Origin: Linnemannia elongata
Taxonomy: Eukaryota > Mortierellomycota > Mortierellomycetes > Mortierellales > Mortierellaceae
Direction of reading: 5' to 3'
Length of the DNA: 64,000 nt
Assembly: GCA_036320915.1 (NCBI GenBank)
Contig: JAXBDG010000005.1
Location: forward strand, 2,362,001-2,426,000
The translations under genes were made by a program, and so were the position numbers. The notes below the pieces were generated by a model that was given only the letters and a program-made list of their open reading frames with translations, made no database searches and was not told the DNA's origin. Below are positions 1 through 10,134 of the stretch, piece by piece. Position 1 is the first letter of the stretch; each line of letters begins with the position of its first letter.

Positions 1-2179
1 GCTTCCATGCCGCGTTTGATACAGGCTCATTTACTGGAGGCGAGCAGCTGCACAAGATGATTGGAGTCGACTATAAGCCTGAGGGTTCTGCACGACTTGA
101 ATATGGTCAACAGCAGCAGCAGACGGACTTTTTAATTCGTGATGGAGAGGATCCAGAAAGGGATGGGACCATGCGAGGAGAAGATGTTGGGAGTGCGGAT
201 CGGTGCCTGGTGTTTTCGGACGAGTTTGACAAGCTCGACAATTCCGTTTGGAGGGTAAGTTTTTGTTTGTTTCATGCGAGAATGAAGGGGAGGAAAAGGG
301 TGTGTATGTATGAATGTGTGTATGTGAATGGAATATTATAATCTTGACCGTTTTGAGTTTGGACGCTCTGTGTCCTGTGCGCTGGGTTCGGTGTGTCCTG
401 TGCTGTGTGTTGTTGTGGAGAGTTCGTTCTATCTTGGATTTTTGAGGAGAGGGAGACGGTAGGCGCGGATTAATTTTGGTGTTGTGCTGGTCCTTCTGTC
501 CCCTTTACTTTTCTTTCCTTTCTTTGCTCTTTGCATTGATGCTCCTTGAAAGGGCGCGTTTTCCTTTGTGTTTCAGTCCCACAGCCACATGGAATTAATT
601 CTATATACAACAAGCGCTGATCAATTGATTTGTTGAATGGTACCTGAAAACGTGTTACTTATTCAATCAATAGCATGATATCACCCTGACCGGAGGCGGG
701 TAAGTCTATCGACTCATTCCATTCGAACACATCTCCTTCCATAATCAACTCATTTAAGCAACTCACACAACCTCTTCTGTCTCCATCATTCATTCATCTT
801 CCTCCTCCTTTGACTCACCATCCCCCCTGAGTACAGAAACTTTGAGGTCCAGGCATACCTTAACAACCGCACAAATACCTTTGTCCGCGACGGAGTCTTC
901 TACATCCGCCCAACATTGACCGAATACCGCATCGGCGCCGAGGCCCTCCACAACGGCGGAAAAATGGACGTCTGGGGGTCTGATCCAGGCACTCAATGTA
1001 CCGGTAACTATGACTACGGATGTTTCCGTATCGCAGGCGCCGGTGGTAATATCCTCAACCCCGTCCAGTCTGGTTTGGTCAGGTCTGTCAACAGCTTCAA
1101 GTTCCGGTTTGGAAAAGTTGAAGTCCGAGCCAAGATGCCCAAGGGCAAATGGATCTGGCCTGTAAGTTCTCTCTTACTCTTTGCTTTCTGCTTGTCGTTC
1201 TCTTCTATGTATCTCGCCTCCTTTTTGAGTGAGCCCGCGTTCTACGATATTTGAGAGATTACCATTCATACTAACTTGTCTTCTTTACTGTTTATTCATG
1301 TTGAACCTCTGGGGGACTGACGTAGGCGATTTGGATGTTGCCAGCACACTACCAGTACGGAAACTGGCCCGCAAGTGGAGAGATCGATCTGGTCGAGTCC
1401 CGCGGTAACGGGCCCGAGTACCCCGCAGGAGGCTACGACAAAGTTGCTTCCACTCTGCACTGGGGTAAGTCTTTTCGCGCCCTTTTATCATTTCTTCAAT
1501 ACGCGTCTTTATTGCTTGACATGCTCAACTTGTGCTCGCAACCAATACAACCCCCTTCTCTTACTATCGTAATTGATCCTATTTAACTTAGGACCATCAT
1601 ACGAGCACAACCGGTTCCAAATGACACACGCAGAATACGCTCTCCCCGCCGGCCAAACATTCGCAGATGATTTCCACGTCTTCACACTCGACTGGACCCC
1701 TCAGGGGATCAAGACCTTTGTCGACGGCAATCTGTTGCTCAATGTCCCCTTTGACAACATGTTCAAAAAGGGCCAGTTCCCTCCTTGGGTCGAGAACCTT
1801 TGGGAGAACTCGAATGCCGCGCCCTTTGATCAAGAATTCTATCTCGTACGTTTTCGTTTCTTATTTTACTGTTCTTCTTGACTTTATTCGCACCCACCTC
1901 GCTCTATCACTCTAACCGTCCTTCCTCCCTTCTTGATCTCCCCCTTTACAAAAAAAAAAAAAAAAAAAAATACAGATCATGAATGTGGCGGTAGCAGGAA
2001 CGGCAGGATACTTCCCTGACGGGGTCGGGGGCAAACCTTGGAGCGACAAGTCGCCCCACGCCATCAACGAGTTCTATGCCGCAAAGAGTGATTGGTACCC
2101 GACCTGGGGTCCCGAGAACGGCCTCGATCGCGCCATGGCCGTCGATTATGTTCGTGTCTATAAGCACGATTGCCAGTAA
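1..2179 (+). CDS. GH16 family glucanase / beta-1,3-glucan-binding protein, 5' truncated by the window
   Basis: Exons about 1-254, 674-699, 837-1161, 1326-1464, 1592-1845 and 1976-2179. All junctions are GT/AG and keep phase. The frame is open to the window edge, so the true start lies outside. The protein carries the GH16 catalytic signature GEIDLVES (near 1377-1400), in which the first Glu is the nucleophile and the last the acid/base of the ExDxxE motif. Other family marks are VFSDEFD near the N-terminus, TGGGNFE, GKVEVRAKMPKG, WPAIWMLP and the C-terminal AVDYVRVYKH strand. GH16 enzymes of this subgroup cleave or bind beta-1,3-glucans, so a cell-wall remodelling role is likely. Secretion cannot be judged without the N-terminus. 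The last intron ends in a 20-A run just before its CAG acceptor, which is odd because pyrimidines are usual there. Family assignment is firm. Enzyme versus binding protein is an inference from the intact catalytic residues. Confidence 0.9.
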
Positions 2180-2658
2180 TAAATAACATCTAGTTCCTGG
2201 GCCTTCCCCCGTCTCCCCACCTTTCAACCCTCCACCTCTTTCCATCATTGCCGTCCCCCGCTACCAACTCTCCTTTCTCTATCACTATTATTACTACTTT
2301 TCTCCTAGCACCACCCTGTTCGTTTTAACTCTACTTTTATCACTAGTACCCCCACCCAACACTACCCCACTCCCCATCCACTCCATCCTCTGACAAAGTT
2401 ATACAGGAATTATCAGAGAGAGCGTGGATAATAATAAAGCAGAAAGATAAAAGAAAAAACGCGTCAGTTATCATCCTCCCTTGTGTCACCACACCTATCG
2501 GTTTATCCATCTCGCAAATGACTCCCACTGCACACTTATGCCTTCATTTGCTGTTTGGTGTTGTGTTGTGTATGTTGGCACAAGCAATAGATAATACAAA
2601 GAGATTTATACAAACAAAAAAAAAAGAAAAAAAAAAAGAGGGGGGGGGAAAGGATCTA
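2180..2658. other. Convergent intergenic region between the GH16 gene and CTK3
   Basis: About 480 bp shared 3' flank. It is C/T-rich up to 2390 and then holds an A-rich run followed by a G run (2615-2649), next to the CTK3 stop. No ORF of coding character and no RNA gene is visible. It is probably the two 3' untranslated regions. Confidence 0.6.
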
Positions 2659-5583
2659 TTAGGTAGCGCCACCGCCACCACTTCCACGGCCATTTGCATA
2701 TCCTGAATGCGTGCTGCTGTTGTTGCTGTTCGTCCGTTCATGGTATTGTGAAGACCGCGAGTAAGGATGGTACGATGACGAGGACGTAGAAGGCGACCCC
2801 CGACGGGAAGAGGTGTAGGAAGATGTTGATGGACCCACCGCTGCCGCTGTGTCCGCTGCAGGCCCAGTAGGAATTGCATGGTCGTAATACGATGACGAGT
2901 GTGAAGAATGGCTCCTAGAGTGGTTCGCGCTGTTACTGGCACTGTTACTGTTGCTGCCGCTGTGGAAGTGTTGTTGTTGGTGATGATGATGAGGGTGTTG
3001 GTGGTGATGCGACGAGCTGTTGCTGCTGCTAATGTTGTTGTTTGACGATGAGTAATTGTGAGAATGATGCTGGTGTTGGCTATGTGGAAGTGAGTGCGAG
3101 TGTGAGTTATGATCGCGGTAGTCATGGTTATAGTAGTTGGATTTCGTCGGATGTCCCGCTCCTGCCGCTGCCGTCTCTGCTCCTGATGATGATAGAGAAG
3201 GCGGCAAAGGTGGTGGCGGAGGGGGTAACGATGGTGCCACAGGCAGAGCAGGCGCTACAGGGATCGATGTTGGTGCTGACGTGAAGGGTTTGGCAGGCCC
3301 TCCTGCCATCGACACTGTTCCCTCCGGGCTAGTCAACCTCTTTACCGCCGATGGGGTATTGCCACCACTGCTGGAATTACTGCTGCCGTTGTTACTAGAC
3401 GCGTCAGATAAAACCGACTCCATCAATTTGGCAGACAAACCCGGCTTCATCTTGAAGATCGCAGGCGAGGGTAAGAACCGGTCAAACTCGAGCTCCCATG
3501 GGTATCCTGGCAAATATTTATCATTCTCGGCCTCCATGTCCTCATAATCGACCTCATCCAGATCCGATACGTCGTCCCAGTACTGGAGAAACTCTGCTCC
3601 TGGATCTTCATCTGAAGGCCGAATCCAGATCTCTTCTCGTATCCTCTTGTGCTAATAAATTAGAATAGACGATCGAGGTCGACTGTTAGACATTGATAAC
3701 ATGGTGTATGCAATATAAAGGTACTCAGTGACGGAGTGATTCGGCACCAGATGCATGGTTTCCTTACTCGCTCTCTGTCCTCGTCCATGCGCTTCAAAAT
3801 GTCGTCCTTTGTGAATCCAGTGTCAGTCGATGCCGGTGCATTTGCTCTATCAACCGAGAAAACAACAAAAGAACGGCTCATGTTAGTCTTGGTTCCTTGC
3901 ACGGCGTGATGAATATCTGTGCTGTCTTCGTTAAAAGATCCTTACCCAAGTTCTCTAGAAAGCAGAGGTTTCTCGACTTTGTCGAGCGCGCTGTCACTAA
4001 ACAACTTCCTGGCTCGCCAAAGCTCGAGAATCTATCATGTAAAATAACATGCAACGATCAGCAAACGTGAAAAGTTGGACGTGAAGAGACAAAAGATCGG
4101 AATCCAACACAGTACATCCTGACTCGCGTGGTTGAAAACGAAATAAAAGAGTTTATTATTTACCTTCTTGGTTCCAGCAACGTTGACGTTTCCTTTGGGT
4201 CCACTGGGCGTGACGCATTCGATGATCTTGGGGAGGTTCTTCTGGATGAGGTCGATGTATCCATGGAAGCCGGCCTTGTGGCTTTGGTGACATATCGAAT
4301 CCAGGACGTAAAAGATGTTCATCCGCGTATTGAGTGATTTTGTCTAGTGTTTGTTGAACCCAGTTCCATCAGGGGAAGGTTGAGGTAGAGAGAAGACGGT
4401 GCAAAGAAAGAAGAGAGGGGTGGTATGAATATCTTGACGTCTGTGTGCGCGTGTTTCTGGTCATAATAACATAGTTGATAGGGGATACAGGATGGGAGAT
4501 GTAGGGTTTTGGACAGGGGACCCGTAAAGCAAATAAAAAGGCAGCATGGCAGAACGTTGGAGAGGAGGAGGGGAAGAGGAAAAGAAAGGTCAAGAGCCAG
4601 GGGAGGAATAATAGGGAGGAAAGGGTATGACAGAGTCATAAATTGTCTGCATATGACTTGAAGGCACCTTTCAATGAAAAATAACACGCGTCAAGTGGTA
4701 TGTGAAGGAAAGGCGCACGGTCGGTTGAGGTTGATAGAGTGGCGGGAAATAATAGTGGACGTGTGGAGTAGTCTGGTTATGACTTCAAACACAAAACAAA
4801 AATAGTTGGTGTGTTGGAGAGAAGGAAGGTGTGAGGTGTGAGAGTAGGGGAGGGGATGTCTATGAAAGCCAGTGGTTCTGCGTATTGTCAATGGTTTATG
4901 TAAAAGCTCGTTCCAATTGCACGTTATCCGTTGTTGTGAGGTCTCGTAGTCATTTTATTATACAAACGAGCGGGCCAAAAAAAAGAAAAAAGCAAGGAAA
5001 AGAGTCGAACACGAAAATACAAACACAACAACAACAAAAAAAAAGATGACGACGACGACGGTGATTAATGTCTGCAAAAACGGTGTGCAGTTATCAGCGT
5101 TGTTGTGAATATTGATGAAAAGGCAAACCGACTTTTCTGTGCGTGTCAGCATTTCCCAGTCTATTGGGCCGCATTGCTGCATCCCTTGTCCAACGTAACA
5201 AAACGTTGTCGATACAAGCCCTGGGTCCTGGTCAAATAGTCGATCAATGATATCCTGTTGACAGCTTCTTCTCCTCTTGAAGTTAGCAGCTCCTGGGTAG
5301 GGTATCTCCCTGAAAAAACCTCGTCGGGTGACAAAACCACGACTACGCCCCTCTACTAAGATGCACCGTAATCATATGAAAGAAAGAAAAAAGACAAGGA
5401 AAAAGGTAATAATTTGGCCCTCACCTGCTCCAGCTCCTCGATGATACAGTTGTAGAGATCCTCGTGCAGCTTCCGGTTCTTCATCGCAAAGTTCCCGACC
5501 TTCTGAATCGAGTGCTGTGACGCATTGAGCTTGCCCAGCAATGAGAGGAACTCTAGACGCGCCTCGAACGGATCGACCTCCAT
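2659..5583 (-). CDS. CTK3: CTD kinase I (CTDK-I) subunit gamma, with a long His/Ser-rich tail
   Basis: complement(join(2659..3651, 3768..3846, 3946..4031, 4164..4343, 5425..5583)), 498 aa. Start ATG at 5583. Residues 1-135 form the RPB1-CTD-interacting (CID)-like domain typical of Ctk3: DPFEARLEFLSLLGKLNASQ, then EDLYNCIIEELEQ, then SLNTRMNIFYVLDSIC. In the CTDK-I complex the gamma subunit partners the cyclin (CTK2) and kinase (CTK1) that phosphorylate the RNA polymerase II C-terminal domain, so it acts in the nucleus. A conserved acidic segment (LQYWDDVSDLDEVDYEDMEA) and a PGYPWELEFDRFLPSP block follow. After about residue 230 the protein is low complexity: Pro, Ser, Asn and a cluster of about 11 His within 20 residues. 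It is far longer than the roughly 300-aa yeast protein. The first intron is 1081 nt, the longest in the window; the other three are about 100-130 nt. Confidence 0.9.
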
Positions 5584-5981
5584 GATGATTGCATATAACT
5601 CTTGGCTGGCTGAGTCTTGGTTCTTGACAGGTTGGAGAAAGGGAGATGGAAAGGAAAGGATGGAGGGTCGATTCTTGTGGTTGGGAGACGGTCCGCAGCA
5701 GTCGTAGTTGTAGTAGTGGTCCTGTAATCCGCCTGCGGTTTTTGTTTTGTCGAATATAATGTCTTGTTGGTGTGCAAGGTTGTTGGATGTGGGAGAGAGA
5801 AGTGTGTTTGGTCTGTCGTCAAACTGGGCGGCAAGGCCTCACTATCTTGTCACTCGCGTGGTGGCTTAGCATGTCGTGACTTTCTCCTCTTACTTTTTTA
5901 ATTCGCGCTTCAGGTCAAACTTGCAAAACGTTCATTCGAAATTGGTGGCAAACCAAAGAAGAGCTACATATAAAAAAAGAC
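5584..5981. promoter_or_regulatory. Intergenic: CTK3 promoter side and F-box gene 3' flank
   Basis: About 400 bp between two genes on the minus strand. It should hold the CTK3 5' leader and promoter and the F-box gene terminator. I see no clear TATA box. A low-complexity ACTACAACTAC-type stretch (5704-5722, plus strand) is the only distinct feature. Confidence 0.4.
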
Positions 5982-8734
5982 CTATTCGAAAAGTGAGCAT
6001 ACTTGGAGCTTGATGTCAGGTCGCCGCGACGCGAGCTGTTTGCTAGCCTTCTCAGAGACATCAATCGATCCTCGAAGCTGCAGTGTCAAAAGGTGAGTGA
6101 AATGCTTGCCGATCCATCGAACCTCCGCTTCGCCAATAGTCACGCTTGATCGCTCGTAAAACGTCAAGCTCTCGAGATTGGTCAGTCGCTCGAGTGCCTT
6201 GAGCCCCATCCTGAGCGAGAAGGGATGCACCGACTCTAGTTCGGAATTAAGTCGAGTCGCCGTCTCGGTTGACTCTTGGTACGTCTCTGATGGTTCCGCG
6301 ACACCAGCAGCCTTGGTCGACTTGTCGTCGGGTACAATGTGATCTGTCTCTTCGTCTTCGCCTTGTCCGCTCCCAGACTCAATTGATTCTCTGCGACGCC
6401 CATATCTGCCTGAGTCGCTGCTACTGCTGCCATCCTCTTCCTCCGCAGATTCAGACCAATTTTCTTGAGAAGGACTCGCAGGCGTGGGATCGTCCAGTGG
6501 CAAGGTAGACTCGGGCTCGTCAGCACTATCCTGGGAGGAGGAGTCGCTGGAATGGGTGCTGTTGTTGTTGTTGTTGAGTGCCGGGCTGTTGTAAATGCTG
6601 AGATATCGGAGTGCAGTCAGCCGTTTGAGCTGTTTGAACAGGGCGTAATAATCATTGCGCACTGACTCTTGCTCTTCCAACCACAGGCCTTCTCGATATT
6701 GTTCCTGCACTTGAGATGATTCCTCTAGAAGGACTCCACTGTCCAGCAACAATGCTTGATTGTCCTGTTTGTTTGTGAGTGTGGGCGTTTGGTGATGCTG
6801 CTGTTGCTGTTCGAGATGGTGTTGTTGTTGTTGATGATCGAGATGATGTTGCAGTTGCGCCTGACCTTGTTGACTCTGGTCTTGGGCATGTGGTAGCACA
6901 AGACCAAAGTTGTTAGTCCCATCATCCAGCAGTGGATCCATTGACGCATTCTGTCCCATCTGTTGCTGTTGCTGGTCCTGGTGTTGCTGCTGCTGCAGGA
7001 ACTGCTCCTCTGCTTCTGCTTCTGCTGCCGCTGCTGCTCGCTCAATCTCCATCCGCTTCATGGCGATTCGCGGATGAAACGTAAACTCGAGCCGTCTCAA
7101 CCGGTGACAACCCCAAGGATCACGGAAACAATCGGCAGAGACAAGGTCGCAGCTCAGGAATTCCAGCTCAAGCAAGCGCGGGCATCGATTAGGCTCGACG
7201 AGCGCTCGGATCCCTCGAGCCGTAATCCTGTTGCAATAGCTCACAGAAACACTCGTGAGCCTATGACCCATATTTTGGGCTAGGGCTTCAAGGCCCGAGT
7301 CCTCGATGTTGGTGAACTGAAGGTTGAGAGATCGAAGGCTCTTGTTCCTGAAGGATCGGAAGAGGGTCTTGAACTCTGTATTGGCAATACCGAAGCAAAA
7401 CACGAGACTGAGTTCCTCGAGGTGCATAAAGGGCGGATCCTCCTGAAGTAGCTTGGATGGTGGACACAGACGAGGCAGTGGCGACTGTGTTGCGCGAGTT
7501 GAAGTTAGTGTGTGATCCTGTTGTTGTGTTTGGTATTGTTTGTTTTGTTGGTCTTGTTGATGGTACGTTTGTGTTTGTTGTTGTTTACTCTCCTCATTCA
7601 AGAGTACACCGAGGGTGTCATCTGCGTCAAAGGTGGCATCATGTTGCAGAACAACTTGTCGCTGAGAATAGGGGCTGTTGTTTTTGTTGTTATTGGATCG
7701 ATTCGAGGCCCACTGTGTCGACACCGCTGCCGCCATTGTTGTCCAGTTCTGCTGACTATCATCCATAGTATCGCTTTCGCTGCTGTCGAGAGCGCCCTTG
7801 AAGGCAATGACCTCGTTCCTGGACAGATCCAGTGTTTTGAGGGAAGGACAAGTCCTCGCAATATCCGCCAGGACATCATCGTCAATCTCGCTATCCAACA
7901 GTTCCAAGTGCATGATCTGATGCGCCTGGGATTCACAGATCCGGAGCAAGAGGTCAATACGCCCCGAAGCGGTCGAGACATGAGGCAGACAGAGGTGCTG
8001 GAGATGGGCCATCGGCAGTAACTCGAGCGACTGGAGAAGTGAAGAGGAACGGTTGTAGAGCGTTACTCGGCCCACCATGATTGATTGTAAGCGGGTCATG
8101 TAGGGGAGGATTGCTTCCAATTGAGATCTGTCTGCGACCTGGATAAACAATAGCACAAGAAAAGAGAAAAAGATGAATAACGAGATCGTGAACGATAAGA
8201 GATGGATGGGAATGGTGTGTGCATGTTGCAGTGCAGCAGCTGGTACGTTGTTTTGTATTGTTGGTGCCTCATGAACGGTGACACAGCACGGACACACTGG
8301 CATCCTTTTTTCTCCCTCCTCTCTCTCTTTCTTTCTTTGCATAATGTACCCTCTCACAAATACGTCCCCTTTCTTTTTTCCTCCCTCACCTCTCTTCTCT
8401 TCACAACAACATCCGACTCGGTATATGTCTCCCAACTCGCCAAGACAGTATATCAAAACGGCCATATCAAGAATGAGGCACTTACACATTCCTTGAGGAC
8501 AAGCGTCCGAACAAACGCGCCATACTTAGAGAGCTGTGCAGCCAAAGCTTGGTGGTACGGATCGACCCAAGAATCGCTATCGAGTTCAACTTTAATCCAC
8601 TGAGCCCGTTTCGAGACTTGGTACCAAGTCTTGTTGACCAGACTGGCTGAGAAGAGGTCTTCTTGGTCGAGGATTTGACGGCAATTGAGGATCCATTGGA
8701 GGATCTCTGGGATGTCCAGAGGGTTTACTGACAT
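5982..8734 (-). CDS. F-box / leucine-rich repeat protein with low-complexity insertions
   Basis: complement(join(5982..8138, 8486..8734)), about 801 aa. Start ATG at 8734 matches the N-terminus NPLDIPEILQWIL. Residues 1-50 fit an F-box-like module (LDIPEIL then DLFSASLVNKTWYQV). Leucine-rich repeats follow: LEAILPYMTRLQSIMV, MHLELLDSEIDDDVLADIAR, TCPSLKTLDLSRN, LRSLNLQFTNIEDSGLEAL, LTSVSVSYCNRITARGIRAL, and finally LKALERLTNLESLTFYERS. F-box/LRR proteins are substrate receptors of SCF ubiquitin ligases: the F-box binds Skp1 and the LRR arc binds targets. Three long inserts rich in Gln, Asn, His, Ser, Asp and Glu split the LRR array (about residues 240-330, 490-590 and 630-710). The single intron is 347 nt with a CAG acceptor. 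Substrate unknown. Such genes are typically multicopy in Mortierella-type genomes (established knowledge, not tested here). Confidence 0.8.
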
Positions 8735-10134
8735 TGTGGTAGTGGGTAGAGGTGAAGGTATGGGTGAGGTATGGGTGAGGTGGTTGGTAAAGGTGGAAGG
8801 TATGGATGTGGTGGTTGGTAAAAGTGGGTAATTGCTGGTGAAGTGTATTGGGTATTTGGTGCTGAGAGGCAATATGCGTAATTATTAGAAATAGATGGGA
8901 TTAAGGTAGGCAAAGGAAAGAAGGGCAACTCTCTTTATATACTGTATAAAGAATCGCCAAACAAACAATGGTTGTAAAGGGGAATGGAAAGGGAGTGAAG
9001 GGGGATGATCGGAAAGAGGGTGAAAGGAAGAAAGAAAGGAGTGAAATAAGGAGAAAGAGACGAGAGTGAAGAAGAAAAAAAAGAGACGAGGGGCGTGTTA
9101 GTTTGTTTACATATGTTGTCTGTCTCTCGTGTGTTGACAACGACAAAGAGGGAAGAGAAACATGGCCACACCGAGAATGGATCGAGCTGGTCCGTGGACC
9201 AGGTGTTTCTCAATAGCGTGTCTGTCGCTGCAGAGGCGGGTGAATATGTGAGCGATGTTGGCAGAGAGTAGTGTCTCTGAGTAGTGAAATACTTTGTTGA
9301 CCCTATGATGTCCTTTTGCTCTTGGCCATGGACCCATTGATCCATGGTCCGACCATGAATCATAAAGACCGATCCGTAAGGTTGGCCAAGTACAGTGCAT
9401 GTTAAACATTGTCGTCATTTTGCCCATGCCAAATGCCCGACACACACCCAACAACAACAACAACAACAACCAACGAAGCTCCTCGATTATCCGCTTGGCA
9501 TCGCATGCAGGGCCTTTTTCGTGCTACCCGACCGCTCATTTTTTTTCATTCTCAACTCATTCGAGGTGAGAGAGTTACAGTAGGCACAAATATAGGATAC
9601 ACGCGGGTCCCAGTTCAACCGACTGCCCTCTCATTCTTTTTTAGGATACACGCGCATGGCGATATGCGACCAAAGAAAAAAAATAGAGTGGTCCCTGCCC
9701 ACCCAATCGACATTCCTCAGCTACAAGCAAGCAAACATAAGCATTGCCTATTTGCAGACGAGAGCCCTCCATTTGTCTTCGTCGAAAGGGCGCACAGAAC
9801 TCGATAATTTCCCTTGAAAAATAGACAACAGTCTGAAGTGTCATAGCCATAGATAACACAAGAAAACGTGGTCGTGGTAATCTACCTGCTGCTTGGTCTG
9901 ACGTTGACAGCAGGTAACAACATGGTTAGCTAGCCCTTTTTTCGCCTCATTTTCACATGCCAATAAGGACAATCGCCCCTGTCCGTGCCCTGTTGGATCG
10001 GTAGTAAAGCAGAGATATTCCCACTGGTTATTTTTGCCACTTACTACTCCGTCATTGAATAAACAACTAAAAGAAATGACTTCAAAAGTATGTATTTTAC
10101 AGGAAAAAAAACAAAAATCAAACACCTAGTGTGT
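8735..10134. other. Intergenic: F-box gene promoter and TOR 3' flank
   Basis: About 1.4 kb. 8740-8830 holds a degenerate repeat of GGTGAGGTATGGGTGAGGTGGTTGG-like units in the F-box leader. 8990-9095 is purine-rich (GAAAGAG-type). A CAACAACAACAACAAC microsatellite lies at about 9449-9471. Several open frames exist but none has family features or a plausible splice structure. Likely UTR and promoter sequence. Confidence 0.5.

Noticed and set aside
9641..10125. Minus-strand frames between TOR and the F-box gene
   Set aside because: No start in good context, no splice structure and no family motif. The position fits the TOR 3' UTR.
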